NCBI RefSeq assembly: GCF_002968015.1
Contig: NZ_PUIP01000002.1
Span: forward strand, 372,001 to 436,000
Direction of reading: 5' to 3'
From: Massilia phosphatilytica
GTDB lineage: Bacteria; Pseudomonadota; Gammaproteobacteria; Burkholderiales; Burkholderiaceae_D
DNA length: 64,000 bases
The number at the start of each line of letters is the position of its first letter. Positions within the stretch are counted from its first letter, which is position 1. A model generated the notes under the pieces. The model ran no database searches and was not told the origin of the DNA. It saw only the letters and a program-made list of their open reading frames with translations. A program made the translations under genes and the position numbers. Below are positions 44,356-53,892 of this stretch, one piece after another.

Positions 44356-47300
44356 TCAGTTTGCCCGCGCTTCCAGCAATCCGGTAATCGCCGCCAGCAA
44401 CGCGTCTTCCTGGTACGGCTTGCCGAAATAGGCATCGACACCAAGACCCAGCGCCACGTTGCGGTGCTTGTCCGCCGTGCGCGACGTGATCATGATGATC
44501 GGCAGCGCCTTTGTCGCGGCATCCCCGCGCACATGGCGCGTGAGGTCGAAGCCGTCCATGCGCGGCATCTCGATATCGACCAGCATCAGGTCGGGCCGCG
44601 TCTCCTGCATCTGCTCGAGCGCGTCGACGCCGTCCTTGGCCAGCAGCACGCGATAGCCTTCGCGCTCCAGCAGGCGCTGGGTGACCTTGCGCACGGTGAG
44701 CGAGTCGTCCACGACCATGATGGTCGCGATGCGCGCGGCCGGCGCGGGCGCCGGAGCATCCGCCACACGGCCGGGACGCGTACCCTGGCCGGCCACCTGC
44801 ACCGGGTCGAGGATCAGCACGATCTCGCCCGAACCTAGCACGGTGGCGCCGGCGACGCCCGGCATGCGCGCCAGCTGCGGCCCGATGTTCTTGATGACGA
44901 CCTCGCGGTTGCCCAGCACCTCGTCCACCCGCACGGCGACGCGCGTGTTGCCGCTCTTGAGGACCAGTACCGGCGACGAGCGCTGGCCACCGGCACCACC
45001 CGGTTCGTGCAGCAACGCGGGCAGGTAATGCAGCGGGACGTTCTCGCCGTGGACGTTGATCGCCCCCGCGGCGAAAGCCGCCTCCAGGTCGGCCTCGCGC
45101 ACCTGCAGCACCTGCTCGACCAGCACGGCCGGCAGCGCGTGCGTGCGCGTGCCGCTGGCGACCAGCACGACCTGCGTGACGGCCAGGGTGAGCGGCAGGT
45201 GGATGGCGAAGGCGGCGCCGCGGCCCGGCGTCGTCGCGACGTCGACGCGGCCGCCCAGAGCGCGCGCTTCCGAGCGCACGACGTCCATGCCGACGCCGCG
45301 GCCGGCCAGTTCCGTCAGCGTGTCCGCCGTCGAGAACCCCGGCTCGAATACCAGCTCGGCCACGTCCTGGTCGGACACGTCCTCGCCGTCGGCCAGCAGG
45401 CCGAGGGATGCCGCCTTGGCACGGATGCGGCCCAGGTCGAGGCCCGCGCCGTCGTCGGCGAAGCGGATCTCGACTTCGTTGCCCTGCTGGCTCACCTGCA
45501 CGAGCAGCTCGCCCGTCTCCGGCTTACTGGCCGCGAGACGCTGTTCGCGCGGCTCGATGCCGTGCACGATGGCGTTGCGCAGCAGGTGTTCGAACGGCGC
45601 GGCCATGCGTTCCAGCACGCTGCGGTCGATCTCGACGCCGCCGCCGCGGATGTCCAGGTTGACGCGCTTGTCCATTTCCTTGGCGGTCTGGCGCGCGACG
45701 CGGAACAGGCGTTCGGACAGGCTCGCGAACGGCACCATCCGCACCCGCATCAGGTCGCGCTGCAGCTCGCGCGTGAGGCGCGACTGCGCGGCCAAGTCGT
45801 CGGCCGCCGCTTCCACCGTGCGCGCCAGGCCGTCGTGGAACGAACCGACGTCGTTCACGCCCTCGGCCATCATGCGCGTGAGTTCCTGCAGGCGCGTGAA
45901 GCGGTCGAATTCGAGCGGATCGAATTCGCGCTCTCCGGCGATCGACAGGCGCGACGCGATCTGCGATTCCGCCTGCATCTCCACTTCGCGCAGCTGGCGC
46001 CGCAGGTTGGCGAGGTTGTCGGAAAACTCGGCCAGCATGCCCTTCAGCGCGCCGACCTGGGTCTCCAGCTTCGAACGCGTGATCGACACCTCGCCGGCCT
46101 GGTTGACGAGGCGGTCGAGGATGTCGGCGCGCACGCGCACGAGCGGCGCGCGCGCGGCCTGCTCGTCCGCGGCCGGCGCCGCCAGCGCGGGCTCCGGCGC
46201 CGGCGCAGGTTGGGCCACCGGCGCAGCCGGCTGCTGCAGCTGTTCGAACAGCAGCTGCGCCTGGTCGTAGTTGGCGAGCAGTTCGTCGAAGGCGGCCGGG
46301 TTCGTCGTCCCGGCGTGCAGCATGTTCTCGATCTGCGTTTCCAGGGCGTGCGTGTGCTGGCCGAGGCGCATCGCGCCGGCCATGCGCGCGCTGCCCTTGA
46401 CCGTGTGCAGGGCGCGCAGCAGGCCTTGCGCGACGGCCACGTCGGCCGGATTCTGCTGCCACTGGCGCAGGCCGTTGCCGATCTGCGGCAGCAGGTCCGC
46501 CGCTTCTTCCATGAAGACGGGCAGCAGGTCCGGGTCGAGGTCGTCGACGAACACCGGTTCCGCGGCGAGGACGGTATCGCCCTCCGGTTCCGCTTGCGCT
46601 TCGGGCTGCGGCTCCGGTATCGGGGCCGGGATGTCGAACAGCGCATCGATGTCGATGACCTCTTCCGCTTCCGCCGGTGCGGGCGCGGGTTCGGCCTGTT
46701 CCAGCGTGGGCGCGGCGAACGGATCGTCGAAGTAGGCATCGAACAAATCGTCGACGGCGCTGACGGCCGGGTCTTCCTGGCGCGGTGCGGGCGCACGCGG
46801 CGCCAGTTCGGTGCTGGCGGGCAGCGTGGGCGTGCCGGTGACCAGCGGCGGATCGGCCAGGATGCTCGCATACGTGGCGGCGAACAGCGCGTCCAGGCGC
46901 TGTGCCAGTTCCGGATCGGCGTCGTCGACGACGGCGTCGGCGCGCACGCGCCCCAATTCATCGCGCAGCGCTTCCAGGCGCGCGAGCAGTTCCGGCTGCG
47001 CGGGCGCCAGTTCGCCCAGCGCGAATACCTGCAGCATGATGCGCACGCGCTCGATCGTCTCGTCCAGCAGGTCGAGCTGCGCGCCGGCCAGAGGCGGGAC
47101 GGCCACCTGCAGCGCTTCTTCCAGCGCCACGGCCAGTTCGCGCAGCGCGTTGAAGCCGACTGTAGCCGACGTGCCGCCCAGCGTATGCGCCGCCTTCACA
47201 GCCTGCGCCGACACGGCGCGCAGCGGTTCCGCGCGCCAGCTGGCGAAGTCCTCGGCGAGGGTGCGCACCAGTTCCTCGGTCTCGCCGAGGTAGATGTTGT

Positions 47301-49767
47301 ACAGCGGCAGCGGGATCTCGAGGTCGCCCACGTGCCGCACGTTCGCTTCGGACACGGGGAACGCGAGCACGTTGTCCGGCAGCTCGGCCGGCGACAGGGC
47401 CGGCAGCGGCGCGGGCGCCTCGTCCGGCGCGACGTCGAAGCCGGCGGCGGGTTCGACCTGTTCCGGCGCAGGCGCGGAAGGTGCGGCATCGTCCGCCAGT
47501 TCCGCCGCGGCGGCCGCGTCGAATGCGCCTACCGTCTCCGGCGCCAGTTCCGCCGGCGCATCGGCTGCCGGCACCTCCGGCGTCGACACGAGGGGCGCGG
47601 GCGCTTCCGCCAAGGCGAACGGTCCGCCTTCCTGCACGCGCAGGGCGGCCTGCACGAGCGCCGCGCCATCGCGTTGCGATCCGCCGGCCGCGAGTTCGTC
47701 GACCCACGCCGCCAGCTCCGCATGCGCATGCGCGAGCAGCGCCAGCAGGTCCGGCGTGGCGGCGCGCGCGTCGGCCAGCCACAGGTTCATGACCTTTTCG
47801 ATGGCCGCCGCCGCCGCGGCGAACTGCTCGAGGTTCACCATGCGGCTGCTGCCCTTGAGCGTGTGGAAGCCGCGGCGCAGGCGGGTGAGCGTGTCCTGGT
47901 CCGCCGGATTGTCGCGGGCGGCCGGCAGCGCGCCGCCGACGACGTCCAGGACCTCGCGGGCCTCGCCGATGAAGATCTCCAGCAGTTCGGCGTCGACGGC
48001 ATCCGGTGCCGGTGCCGGCGCAGCTTGCGGTTCCGATGGTGCCTGTGCTTCGAGCGGGAGCTCATGGAACAGTCCCGTGCCGGCATCGAAGCGGTAGCGC
48101 TGGCGCGCGCCGTCGACGTTCTGCGCCAGTGCGTCCGTGAAAAAGCCGAGCGCGCCGATGTTGCGAGCCAGGTTGTCCAGCACGGCGCCGCGCGCCTCGC
48201 CATCCAGCTGCGTCTCGATCAGCGCGCGCACCTGGGCGCGCACATGGTCGACGGCCTGCGTGGCCTGCTCCTGGTCGAGGATGGCCAGCGCGCCCTGCAA
48301 CTGGTGCAGCAGCGGGTCGACCTGCTCCAGGGAGTCCCGGCGCGCCGGGTCTTCATAGTAGTCGTCGATGAGTTTTTCGACCTGGCGCAGGCCCGTACGG
48401 ATCTCGCCCGCCAGCACGGCCACGGTCTGGCCCTGCTGCAGCTCGCGTGCCATCTCGCCGTGCCACGCCGGCGCATCCGGCGGCGTCTCGCCATGCGCCA
48501 GCGCGAGCAGGCGCTGGCCGACCGCTTCCGCATGCTGGCCGAAGTCCTCGGGCAGCTGGCGCACCTGGTCCAGGCCGTGTTCGACGAACAGCATGGCCTC
48601 GGCCATCTCGAGGCTGAACTGGTCGCTGCGGCCGCCCGCCATCGATTCGCTGGCGGCCTGCCCCAGTTCGCGCAGCAGCTGCGCAAGCTGGGGCGCGCCC
48701 AGCTTCTCGCTGGCGCCGGCCAGCTTCGACAGCGCGGCGTCGAAGCCGCCATCGGGCATATCGCCGCCTTCCGTCGCGACGCGGTCCCAGCCCTGCTTGG
48801 TCTCGATCAGCGCTTCCTTGGCATCCTTCAGCACCTCCGGGTCGACGCGGCCGTAGCGGCGTTCCAGGTAGTCCGCCGGCACCTGGCCGCCGACGTGGTA
48901 CGCATCGCGCAGCTGGCGCGCTTCAGGGGTCGGTTCGGGTGCGGCCGAGATGAAGAACAGCGCGTCGCGCAGCAGCGCTTCCGGCAGCTCCGTATGCCCC
49001 TGTGCCGCGCGGCGCAGGGCAAGGTTGATCTGGCCGAACAGCTGTTTCACGTACAGGTCGGGCGCGGCCTGGCCGGTCGCCACGAGGTCGGCGACGGCTT
49101 GCAGCGCCAGCCAGAACGCGTGCGCTTCCGCCTGCGGCTGGCCGTGGACGACGCTCGCCAATGCATCGCGCATGGCGGCCGCCTGGCCGCGCTGGGCATC
49201 GGCATCGGCACTGCGCAGGAACGGCAGCAGCGCCTTTTCGAACGCGGCGCGGGTCGCGGCGTAGTCCGGCATCGGGCCGGCGCCGCCGGCCGGCAACAGC
49301 GCCGGCGCGAGATCCAACACGAGCATCTGGCCCGGGTGGACGCGTTCCACGCCCAGCAGTTCCTGCAGCGCGCGGTAGTACGGGAACAGCCGCACGGGCT
49401 GCGGCGCCGCGCCGTCCAGCAGCTCTTCCAGGTATTCGACGAGCGCCCGGTACGCCTCGCCCACGGCGCCGGCCCGCTCAAGCTCGAGCGCCAGGGTGCC
49501 GTCCTTGAAGCGGTCGATGACCTGTTCGGCCGCCTCGCTCAGGCGTTCGACGCCGGCGACGTCGACCATCTGCAGGGCCCCGTGGGCCTGGTGCAGGTGC
49601 GACTTGGCATGCAGCAGCAGCGTGGGCTGCGCCTCGACGCTGCGGCCGGCCGCGTCCTGCAGCGCCTTGGCGGAACGCCCGAGGGCGTCGCGGATTTCAC
49701 CGATGACCCAGGACAGGGGGCCGGTGTCGAAAGGCGGTGCGGCGGACGCGTGCGAAAACTGGGTCAT
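44356..49767 (-). CDS. pilL: Hybrid chemotaxis histidine kinase PilL/ChpA of twitching motility
   Basis: An 1803-residue CheA-type kinase with several phosphotransfer domains. His sites: SHLHQAHGALQ (about 62) and LLHQLQGALAIL are degenerate; FHTLKGSSRMV (about 634), AHTLGGTSAT (about 860) and LHTVKGSARMAG (about 1121) look canonical. The kinase core has NAIVHGIEPREQR (N box, about 1398), FADDGAGLDLGRI and GRGVGMDVVRSE. A CheW-like domain follows, then a receiver with phospho-acceptor Asp in MLVDIEMPRMDG (about 1730). It should relay surface signals from PilJ to PilG and PilH. Ala/Pro/Glu-rich linkers separate the Hpt domains. Confidence 0.95.
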   Translation of the reverse strand: MTQFSHASAAPPFDTGPLSWVIGEIRDALGRSAKALQDAAGRSVEAQPTLLLHAKSHLHQAHGALQMVDVAGVERLSEAAEQVIDRFKDGTLALELERAGAVGEAYRALVEYLEELLDGAAPQPVRLFPYYRALQELLGVERVHPGQMLVLDLAPALLPAGGAGPMPDYAATRAAFEKALLPFLRSADADAQRGQAAAMRDALASVVHGQPQAEAHAFWLALQAVADLVATGQAAPDLYVKQLFGQINLALRRAAQGHTELPEALLRDALFFISAAPEPTPEARQLRDAYHVGGQVPADYLERRYGRVDPEVLKDAKEALIETKQGWDRVATEGGDMPDGGFDAALSKLAGASEKLGAPQLAQLLRELGQAASESMAGGRSDQFSLEMAEAMLFVEHGLDQVRQLPEDFGQHAEAVGQRLLALAHGETPPDAPAWHGEMARELQQGQTVAVLAGEIRTGLRQVEKLIDDYYEDPARRDSLEQVDPLLHQLQGALAILDQEQATQAVDHVRAQVRALIETQLDGEARGAVLDNLARNIGALGFFTDALAQNVDGARQRYRFDAGTGLFHELPLEAQAPSEPQAAPAPAPDAVDAELLEIFIGEAREVLDVVGGALPAARDNPADQDTLTRLRRGFHTLKGSSRMVNLEQFAAAAAAIEKVMNLWLADARAATPDLLALLAHAHAELAAWVDELAAGGSQRDGAALVQAALRVQEGGPFALAEAPAPLVSTPEVPAADAPAELAPETVGAFDAAAAAELADDAAPSAPAPEQVEPAAGFDVAPDEAPAPLPALSPAELPDNVLAFPVSEANVRHVGDLEIPLPLYNIYLGETEELVRTLAEDFASWRAEPLRAVSAQAVKAAHTLGGTSATVGFNALRELAVALEEALQVAVPPLAGAQLDLLDETIERVRIMLQVFALGELAPAQPELLARLEALRDELGRVRADAVVDDADPELAQRLDALFAATYASILADPPLVTGTPTLPASTELAPRAPAPRQEDPAVSAVDDLFDAYFDDPFAAPTLEQAEPAPAPAEAEEVIDIDALFDIPAPIPEPQPEAQAEPEGDTVLAAEPVFVDDLDPDLLPVFMEEAADLLPQIGNGLRQWQQNPADVAVAQGLLRALHTVKGSARMAGAMRLGQHTHALETQIENMLHAGTTNPAAFDELLANYDQAQLLFEQLQQPAAPVAQPAPAPEPALAAPAADEQAARAPLVRVRADILDRLVNQAGEVSITRSKLETQVGALKGMLAEFSDNLANLRRQLREVEMQAESQIASRLSIAGEREFDPLEFDRFTRLQELTRMMAEGVNDVGSFHDGLARTVEAAADDLAAQSRLTRELQRDLMRVRMVPFASLSERLFRVARQTAKEMDKRVNLDIRGGGVEIDRSVLERMAAPFEHLLRNAIVHGIEPREQRLAASKPETGELLVQVSQQGNEVEIRFADDGAGLDLGRIRAKAASLGLLADGEDVSDQDVAELVFEPGFSTADTLTELAGRGVGMDVVRSEARALGGRVDVATTPGRGAAFAIHLPLTLAVTQVVLVASGTRTHALPAVLVEQVLQVREADLEAAFAAGAINVHGENVPLHYLPALLHEPGGAGGQRSSPVLVLKSGNTRVAVRVDEVLGNREVVIKNIGPQLARMPGVAGATVLGSGEIVLILDPVQVAGQGTRPGRVADAPAPAPAARIATIMVVDDSLTVRKVTQRLLEREGYRVLLAKDGVDALEQMQETRPDLMLVDIEMPRMDGFDLTRHVRGDAATKALPIIMITSRTADKHRNVALGLGVDAYFGKPYQEDALLAAITGLLEARAN

Positions 49768-49798
49768 GTGTCTAAAGGGTGAAACGCAAAGCGTTGGC

Positions 49799-52141
49799 TC
49801 AGGCGGCGACGCGGAAGCGCGACACCGAATTCTTCAGTTCCTGCGCGAGCTCCGCCAGCTGCCGGATCGACTGCGCCGTCTGCTGCGTGCCGCCCTGTGC
49901 CTGTTCGGTGATCGCGAGGATGTGCTGCATATTATGCGCCACGCCGTTCGCGGACGTCGCCTGCAAGCCCGCCGCGACGGCCATTCCCTGGATCAGCTCG
50001 GCGAGGCGGTTCGACACGCGCGAGATGTCGGCCAGTGCCGCGCCGGCCGCGTCGGTCACGCGCGCGCCCTCGACGACGCCCTGCGTCGACTTTTCCATCG
50101 CCGCCACGGCGTCGTGCGTGTCGGTCTGGATGGTGCGCACCAGCGCGCCGATCTGCTTGGCCGCTTCGGCCGACCGTTCCGCCAGCCGCTGCACTTCTTC
50201 CGCCACGACCGAGAAGCCGCGCCCGGCCTCGCCGGCCGATGCGGCCTGAATGGCGGCGTTCAGCGCCAGCACGTTGGTCTGTTCCGTGATATCGGAAATG
50301 AGTTCGGTGATCTCGCCGATCTCCTGCGACGACTCGCCCAGGCGCTTGATGCGCTTGGAGGTTTCCTGGATCTGCTCGCGGATCTCGCCCATGCCGCGGA
50401 TGGCGTTCTGCACGGCCGTCGCGCCCTGCTCCGCCGCCGCGACCGACTGGCGCGCCACCTCGGCCGATTCCTTCGCGGAGCTGGACACGTCCGTGATCTC
50501 GCCGGCCATGCGCAACATCGTGGCCGACGTGTCCTGGATCTCGCGCGCCTGCTGGCCCGCCGCGACGAGCAGCCGGCTCGACACCTGCTGCGCGTCGTTC
50601 GATGCCTGCGTCACCTTTTCCGCCGTGGCGATCACGCGCACGACGAGGCCGCGCAGCTCTTCCACCGTGTAGTTCACGGAGTCGGCGATGGCGCCCGTGA
50701 TGTCTTCCGACACGGTGGCGTACACGGTCAGGTCGCCGTCCGCCACTTCCTGCAATTCGTTCATCAGGCGCAGGATCGCGGCCTGGTTCTGGTCGTTGGT
50801 CGCCTTGGCTTCCTCTTCCTTGGCCTGGGCCTGCAGATGCATCGCCTCCGCTTCCTGGCGGCGCGCCTCGGCGCCGCGGGTGCGGTTGCGCGAATCCTGC
50901 AGCATCACGCGCGAGATACTGCCCGCCGTGACGAGGGTGAAGATCGACGCCGCCACGAGCACCCACAGCCAGATGCCCGTGCTGCCCTCGCCGGCGCGGT
51001 ACGACGCCTGCAGGCCGGTCAGCTGGCGGCGCAGCGCCTCGTTGTCGCGGAAGATCGTCTGCTCGGCGGCCTTGGCGGCCGTCATGTCGGACAGTTTATC
51101 CAGGAAGGTCGAGATCAGCTTCTGGCAGATGTCGAATTTCGACTGCACTTCTTCCAGCTTGGTGCGCAGGTCGGCGTCGCGCAGCGGGGCCAGGCCCAGC
51201 GCGGCGTTGCCGTTCAGGAGGCCGTCGACGGTGGCGCGGAACGTGGTCGTGTCGCGGCCCATCTGGAACGCGGTCTCGGGGCGGATGCCGCCCGAGGTCA
51301 GGAATTCGCTGGCGCTGCGCGACAGGCGCTGCGTCAGCATCATCATGCGGCCCAGCGCCGCCAGTTCGCGCGCGCTGCCGCCGCGTGCCGTGCGTTCGGT
51401 GAGGATGGCTTCCGTCAGCGCCAGCATGTCCGGCGCCAGAACGTCGAGCTGTTTCAGGTTCTTGTCGAAGGCGACGAGCTCCGGCTTCATCTTGAGGATG
51501 CTGGCGGCGGCCGAGTCGGATACGTTCCACTTCTTGCGCACGGCGGCCAGCTGCGCGGCCAGGTCGTCCGTGGACGCCGGAATCGCATGGCCGTTGAATT
51601 CGCCGCCGTGGGCCAGCAGGTCGAGGTCGCGCGACAGGGCGATGCGGCTGTCCTGCAGCTGCGCGAAGGCGTCCGGCACGCCCTGCATCGCGTTGGGCGC
51701 GGCCTTGCCCACGCGCTGCGAGTGCATCAGCGCTTCGCTGGCGATCTGGGTCTGGCTGCTGGCGATCGCGCCGCTGCCGGCATTGTTCCACAGCGACAGC
51801 AGCGTGAGGAGGATGCCGATGGCGAAGGCGGCGAGCAGGATGCGCAGCTGGCGCGGCAGGGACAGGTGGCCGATCAGCGGCAGGCGCAGGGCGTCGTCGC
51901 CACTGGCCGCCGCGCTCGACGCCTCCGCCGCGTGGCGCTGCTTGCGCCGGGCGAGCTGGCCGAGCCGCAGCGCCGCGTCATCGGCGGAGCCCGTCGGTGC
52001 CGTGCCGCTGACCGGGCCTGCCGGAATCGTGCCGGCGCCGAACTGCGTGTCCGGCGACGCCAGCACCGTGCCGGACGCCTGCGCGTCGCCGCCCCCGTCC
52101 TTGGGGAAGAAATTCATCGACAGTTTGGATACGAATCCCAT
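49799..52141 (-). CDS. pilJ: Methyl-accepting chemotaxis protein PilJ
   Basis: A 780-residue receptor. Membrane helices are at about residues 98-120 ([20 protein letters not shown]) and 390-410 ([20 protein letters not shown]), bracketing a periplasmic PilJ-type sensor with two helical-bundle repeats. A HAMP-like segment follows ([20 protein letters not shown]), then the signalling hairpin tip [20 protein letters not shown], the receptor hallmark. ATG 52141 is preceded by GGAG. It is the fourth gene of pilG-H-I-J-L and senses type IV pilus activity in the Pseudomonas model. Confidence 0.95.
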   Translation of the reverse strand: MGFVSKLSMNFFPKDGGGDAQASGTVLASPDTQFGAGTIPAGPVSGTAPTGSADDAALRLGQLARRKQRHAAEASSAAASGDDALRLPLIGHLSLPRQLRILLAAFAIGILLTLLSLWNNAGSGAIASSQTQIASEALMHSQRVGKAAPNAMQGVPDAFAQLQDSRIALSRDLDLLAHGGEFNGHAIPASTDDLAAQLAAVRKKWNVSDSAAASILKMKPELVAFDKNLKQLDVLAPDMLALTEAILTERTARGGSARELAALGRMMMLTQRLSRSASEFLTSGGIRPETAFQMGRDTTTFRATVDGLLNGNAALGLAPLRDADLRTKLEEVQSKFDICQKLISTFLDKLSDMTAAKAAEQTIFRDNEALRRQLTGLQASYRAGEGSTGIWLWVLVAASIFTLVTAGSISRVMLQDSRNRTRGAEARRQEAEAMHLQAQAKEEEAKATNDQNQAAILRLMNELQEVADGDLTVYATVSEDITGAIADSVNYTVEELRGLVVRVIATAEKVTQASNDAQQVSSRLLVAAGQQAREIQDTSATMLRMAGEITDVSSSAKESAEVARQSVAAAEQGATAVQNAIRGMGEIREQIQETSKRIKRLGESSQEIGEITELISDITEQTNVLALNAAIQAASAGEAGRGFSVVAEEVQRLAERSAEAAKQIGALVRTIQTDTHDAVAAMEKSTQGVVEGARVTDAAGAALADISRVSNRLAELIQGMAVAAGLQATSANGVAHNMQHILAITEQAQGGTQQTAQSIRQLAELAQELKNSVSRFRVAA

Positions 52142-52178
52142 GCCAGCTCCAGTACAGAACCTGTGTTTGATTGATTGT

Positions 52179-52691
52179 TCAGCGTGCGACCTGCAGGAAG
52201 CGGTCCTCGCGCGCGAGGGCGGCCAGCGACAGCGGCGTCCATTCCTGGCCGTCGGCGTCGCGCAGGCGGGCATCGAGCGGTGTCATGTCGGCCGCGTGGC
52301 GCAGCCCGACGACCTTCGCCACCAGCAGCGCGCACGGAAACCCGAGGCCTGGCGCGAACGTCACGAGCCGCGTGCCTGGGGTCGGTGCCGCCCCGGCGTC
52401 GAGATAGCGCGCCAGGTCGACGACGCCCAGCAGACTGCCGCGGATGTTGGCGAGACCGAGATACCACGGCTGCGTGAGCGGCACGGCGGCCAGCGGCGGC
52501 AGCGGCACGATCTCGCCGGCTTCGACGAGGTCGAGCAGGTAGCGCACGCCGCCGATTTCCACGCCCAGCTGGTGCGCCCTGGCGCCGCTGCTCGTGCGCG
52601 CGGCCTGCATGCGCTCGAGCAGCTGTTCCTGGTACTGGCGCAGGCGCGCGCGCCTGGCCGCGCCCTTCTGTCCGGCGTCGCCCGTGTCCAT
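52179..52691 (-). CDS. pilI: CheW-like coupling protein PilI
   Basis: A 170-residue CheW-domain protein that links PilJ to the PilL kinase. [40 protein letters not shown] and [16 protein letters not shown] are typical CheW blocks. A basic N-terminal helix precedes the domain. ATG 52691 begins 1 bp after the pilH stop, so the genes are coupled. It ends 37 bp before pilJ. Confidence 0.92.
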   Translation of the reverse strand: MDTGDAGQKGAARRARLRQYQEQLLERMQAARTSSGARAHQLGVEIGGVRYLLDLVEAGEIVPLPPLAAVPLTQPWYLGLANIRGSLLGVVDLARYLDAGAAPTPGTRLVTFAPGLGFPCALLVAKVVGLRHAADMTPLDARLRDADGQEWTPLSLAALAREDRFLQVAR

Positions 52692-52692
52692 C

Positions 52693-53061
52693 TCAGGCGC
52701 CGAGCGTGGCGATGGTGGCCAGCAACTTGGCCGGGTCGACCGGCTTGACGAAATAATCCTTCGCGCCCTGGCGCATGCCCCAGATACGGTCGGTTTCCTG
52801 GTTCTTGCTGCTGCAGATGATGACGGGGACGGACGCCAGCTCCGGATCGCGCGCGATCGAGCGCGTCACCTGGAAGCCGTTCGCGCCGGGCATGACGACG
52901 TCCATCAGGATCAGTTCCGGACGCTCGGCGCGGATCTTGGCCAGCGCGTCCTCGCCGTTGTCGGCGGTGGTCACGGTGAAGCCGTTGCGCACGAGGATGT
53001 CGGTCAGGTAGTAACGTTCGGTCGGGGAATCGTCGACGATCAGGATTTTTTGTATGGCCAC
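52693..53061 (-). CDS. pilH: Response regulator PilH
   Basis: A 122-residue single-domain receiver (CheY-like). ILIVDDSPTERYYLTDIL holds the acidic pair, LILMDVVMPGANGFQVTR the phospho-Asp, CSSK the switch Thr/Ser, and DYFVKPVDPAKLL the Lys-Pro. In the Pil-Chp model PilH tunes pilus retraction. The start is GTG 53061 with GGAG about 7 bases upstream; no in-frame ATG fits. It lies between pilG and pilI. Confidence 0.93.
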   Translation of the reverse strand: MAIQKILIVDDSPTERYYLTDILVRNGFTVTTADNGEDALAKIRAERPELILMDVVMPGANGFQVTRSIARDPELASVPVIICSSKNQETDRIWGMRQGAKDYFVKPVDPAKLLATIATLGA

Positions 53062-53084
53062 GGTGGGCTCCGCATCGTTGAGGG

Positions 53085-53483
53085 TCAGGCAGCGGCGGCC
53101 TGGCCTTGCGCATGGTCGCGCACGGCCGCCAGCAGGCTGTCCTTGGAAAAAGGTTTGGTCAGGTAGGCGCTCGAGCCGACCATCGCGCCGCGCGCACGGT
53201 CGAACAGGCCATCCTTGGAGGACAGCATGATGACCGGCGTGGCATGGAATTTCGCGCTCTTCTTGATCAGCGCGCAGGTCTGGTAGCCGTCCAGGCGCGG
53301 CATCAGGATGTCGCAGAACACCAGGGCGGGGTGATGGTCGTTGATCTTGGCCAGCGCGTCGAAGCCGTCTTCGGCCAGCACCACCCGGTAGCCGGCCTGC
53401 GTCAGGAAGATTTCGGCGGACCGACGGATCGTGCTGCTGTCGTCGATCACCATGATCGTCAGGCCTGTCGGTTGCGTCGTCAT
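53085..53483 (-). CDS. pilG: Response regulator PilG
   Basis: A 132-residue single-domain receiver. IMVIDDSSTIRRSAEIFLTQ, LVFCDILMPRLDGYQTCALI (phospho-Asp), VIMLSSKDG and SAYLTKPFSKDSLL match PilG, which drives pilus extension and cAMP signalling with PilL in Pseudomonas. It is the first gene of the pilG-H-I-J-L run; rubredoxin lies 162 bp upstream on the same strand. The start is ATG 53483. Confidence 0.93.
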   Translation of the reverse strand: MTTQPTGLTIMVIDDSSTIRRSAEIFLTQAGYRVVLAEDGFDALAKINDHHPALVFCDILMPRLDGYQTCALIKKSAKFHATPVIMLSSKDGLFDRARGAMVGSSAYLTKPFSKDSLLAAVRDHAQGQAAAA

Positions 53484-53618
53484 ATTCGTTTCACTTCAGC
53501 ATGAACACGCAAGATAGCATAGGGTCTGCCGCTTGTGCATGAAGTGTTGCGATACGTCAACTTGCCGAAAACCAGTTCATTAACTAGCTGACATGAAACA
53601 TTGGCGGGACGTTATTTC

Positions 53619-53636
53619 TTGTTGATCGATCGACAA
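53619..53636. promoter_or_regulatory. Near-palindrome between pilG and rubredoxin
   Basis: TTGTTGATCGATCGACAA is an 18-bp inverted repeat with one mismatch (TTGTTGATC/GATCGACAA). It lies 9 bp after the rubredoxin stop and about 135 bp before pilG. It could be an operator or a weak 3'-end hairpin; nothing decides between them. Confidence 0.3.
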
Positions 53637-53645
53637 ACAAACCGC

Positions 53646-53831
53646 TCAGATCGCGGTCATTTCGAAGTCGTCCTTGCGCGCGCCGCATTCCGGGCACGTC
53701 CAGTTCATCGGCACATCGGCCCAGCGGGTCCCCGGCGCGATGCCGTCGTCCGGCGCGCCGGCGGCTTCGTCGTAAACCCAGCCGCAGATCAGACACATCC
53801 AGGTTTGATACACCTGTGTTTCAGTACTCAC
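53646..53831 (-). CDS. rubA: Rubredoxin
   Basis: A 61-residue one-iron electron carrier. The two knuckles WMCLICGWVYDEAAG and NWTCPECGARKDDFE give the four Cys ligands; GTRWADVP and the aromatic core are standard. It starts at GTG 53831: AGAGGAAATC precedes it and no ATG is available upstream of the first knuckle except Met 12. The redox partner is unknown. Its position beside pilG and opposite the thiD-like and hemL genes is, as far as I recall, common in Burkholderiales. Confidence 0.93.
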   Translation of the reverse strand: MSTETQVYQTWMCLICGWVYDEAAGAPDDGIAPGTRWADVPMNWTCPECGARKDDFEMTAI

Positions 53832-53850
53832 TTCGATTTCCTCTTTTCGG

Positions 53851-53880
53851 TTCAGATAAAATGATAGGGAAACGTATAGT
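53851..53880 (+). promoter_or_regulatory. Promoter candidate of the thiD-like gene
   Basis: TTCAGA (53851-53856), an 18-bp spacer and TATAGT (53875-53880) place the start point only a few bases before GTG 53893, so the leader would be very short. No thiamine (TPP) riboswitch can fit. Confidence 0.4.
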
Positions 53881-53892
53881 ATTCTACCCGCT

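Noticed and set aside
45007-49782. A 1591-codon open frame on the plus strand
   Set aside because: It is fully antisense to pilL; the sequence is Arg/Val/Gln-rich without any domain. Long antisense frames arise here from high-GC codon bias.
53832-53892. TPP riboswitch before the thiD-like gene
   Set aside because: The gap is only 61 bp and carries a promoter; no THI-box sequence is present.
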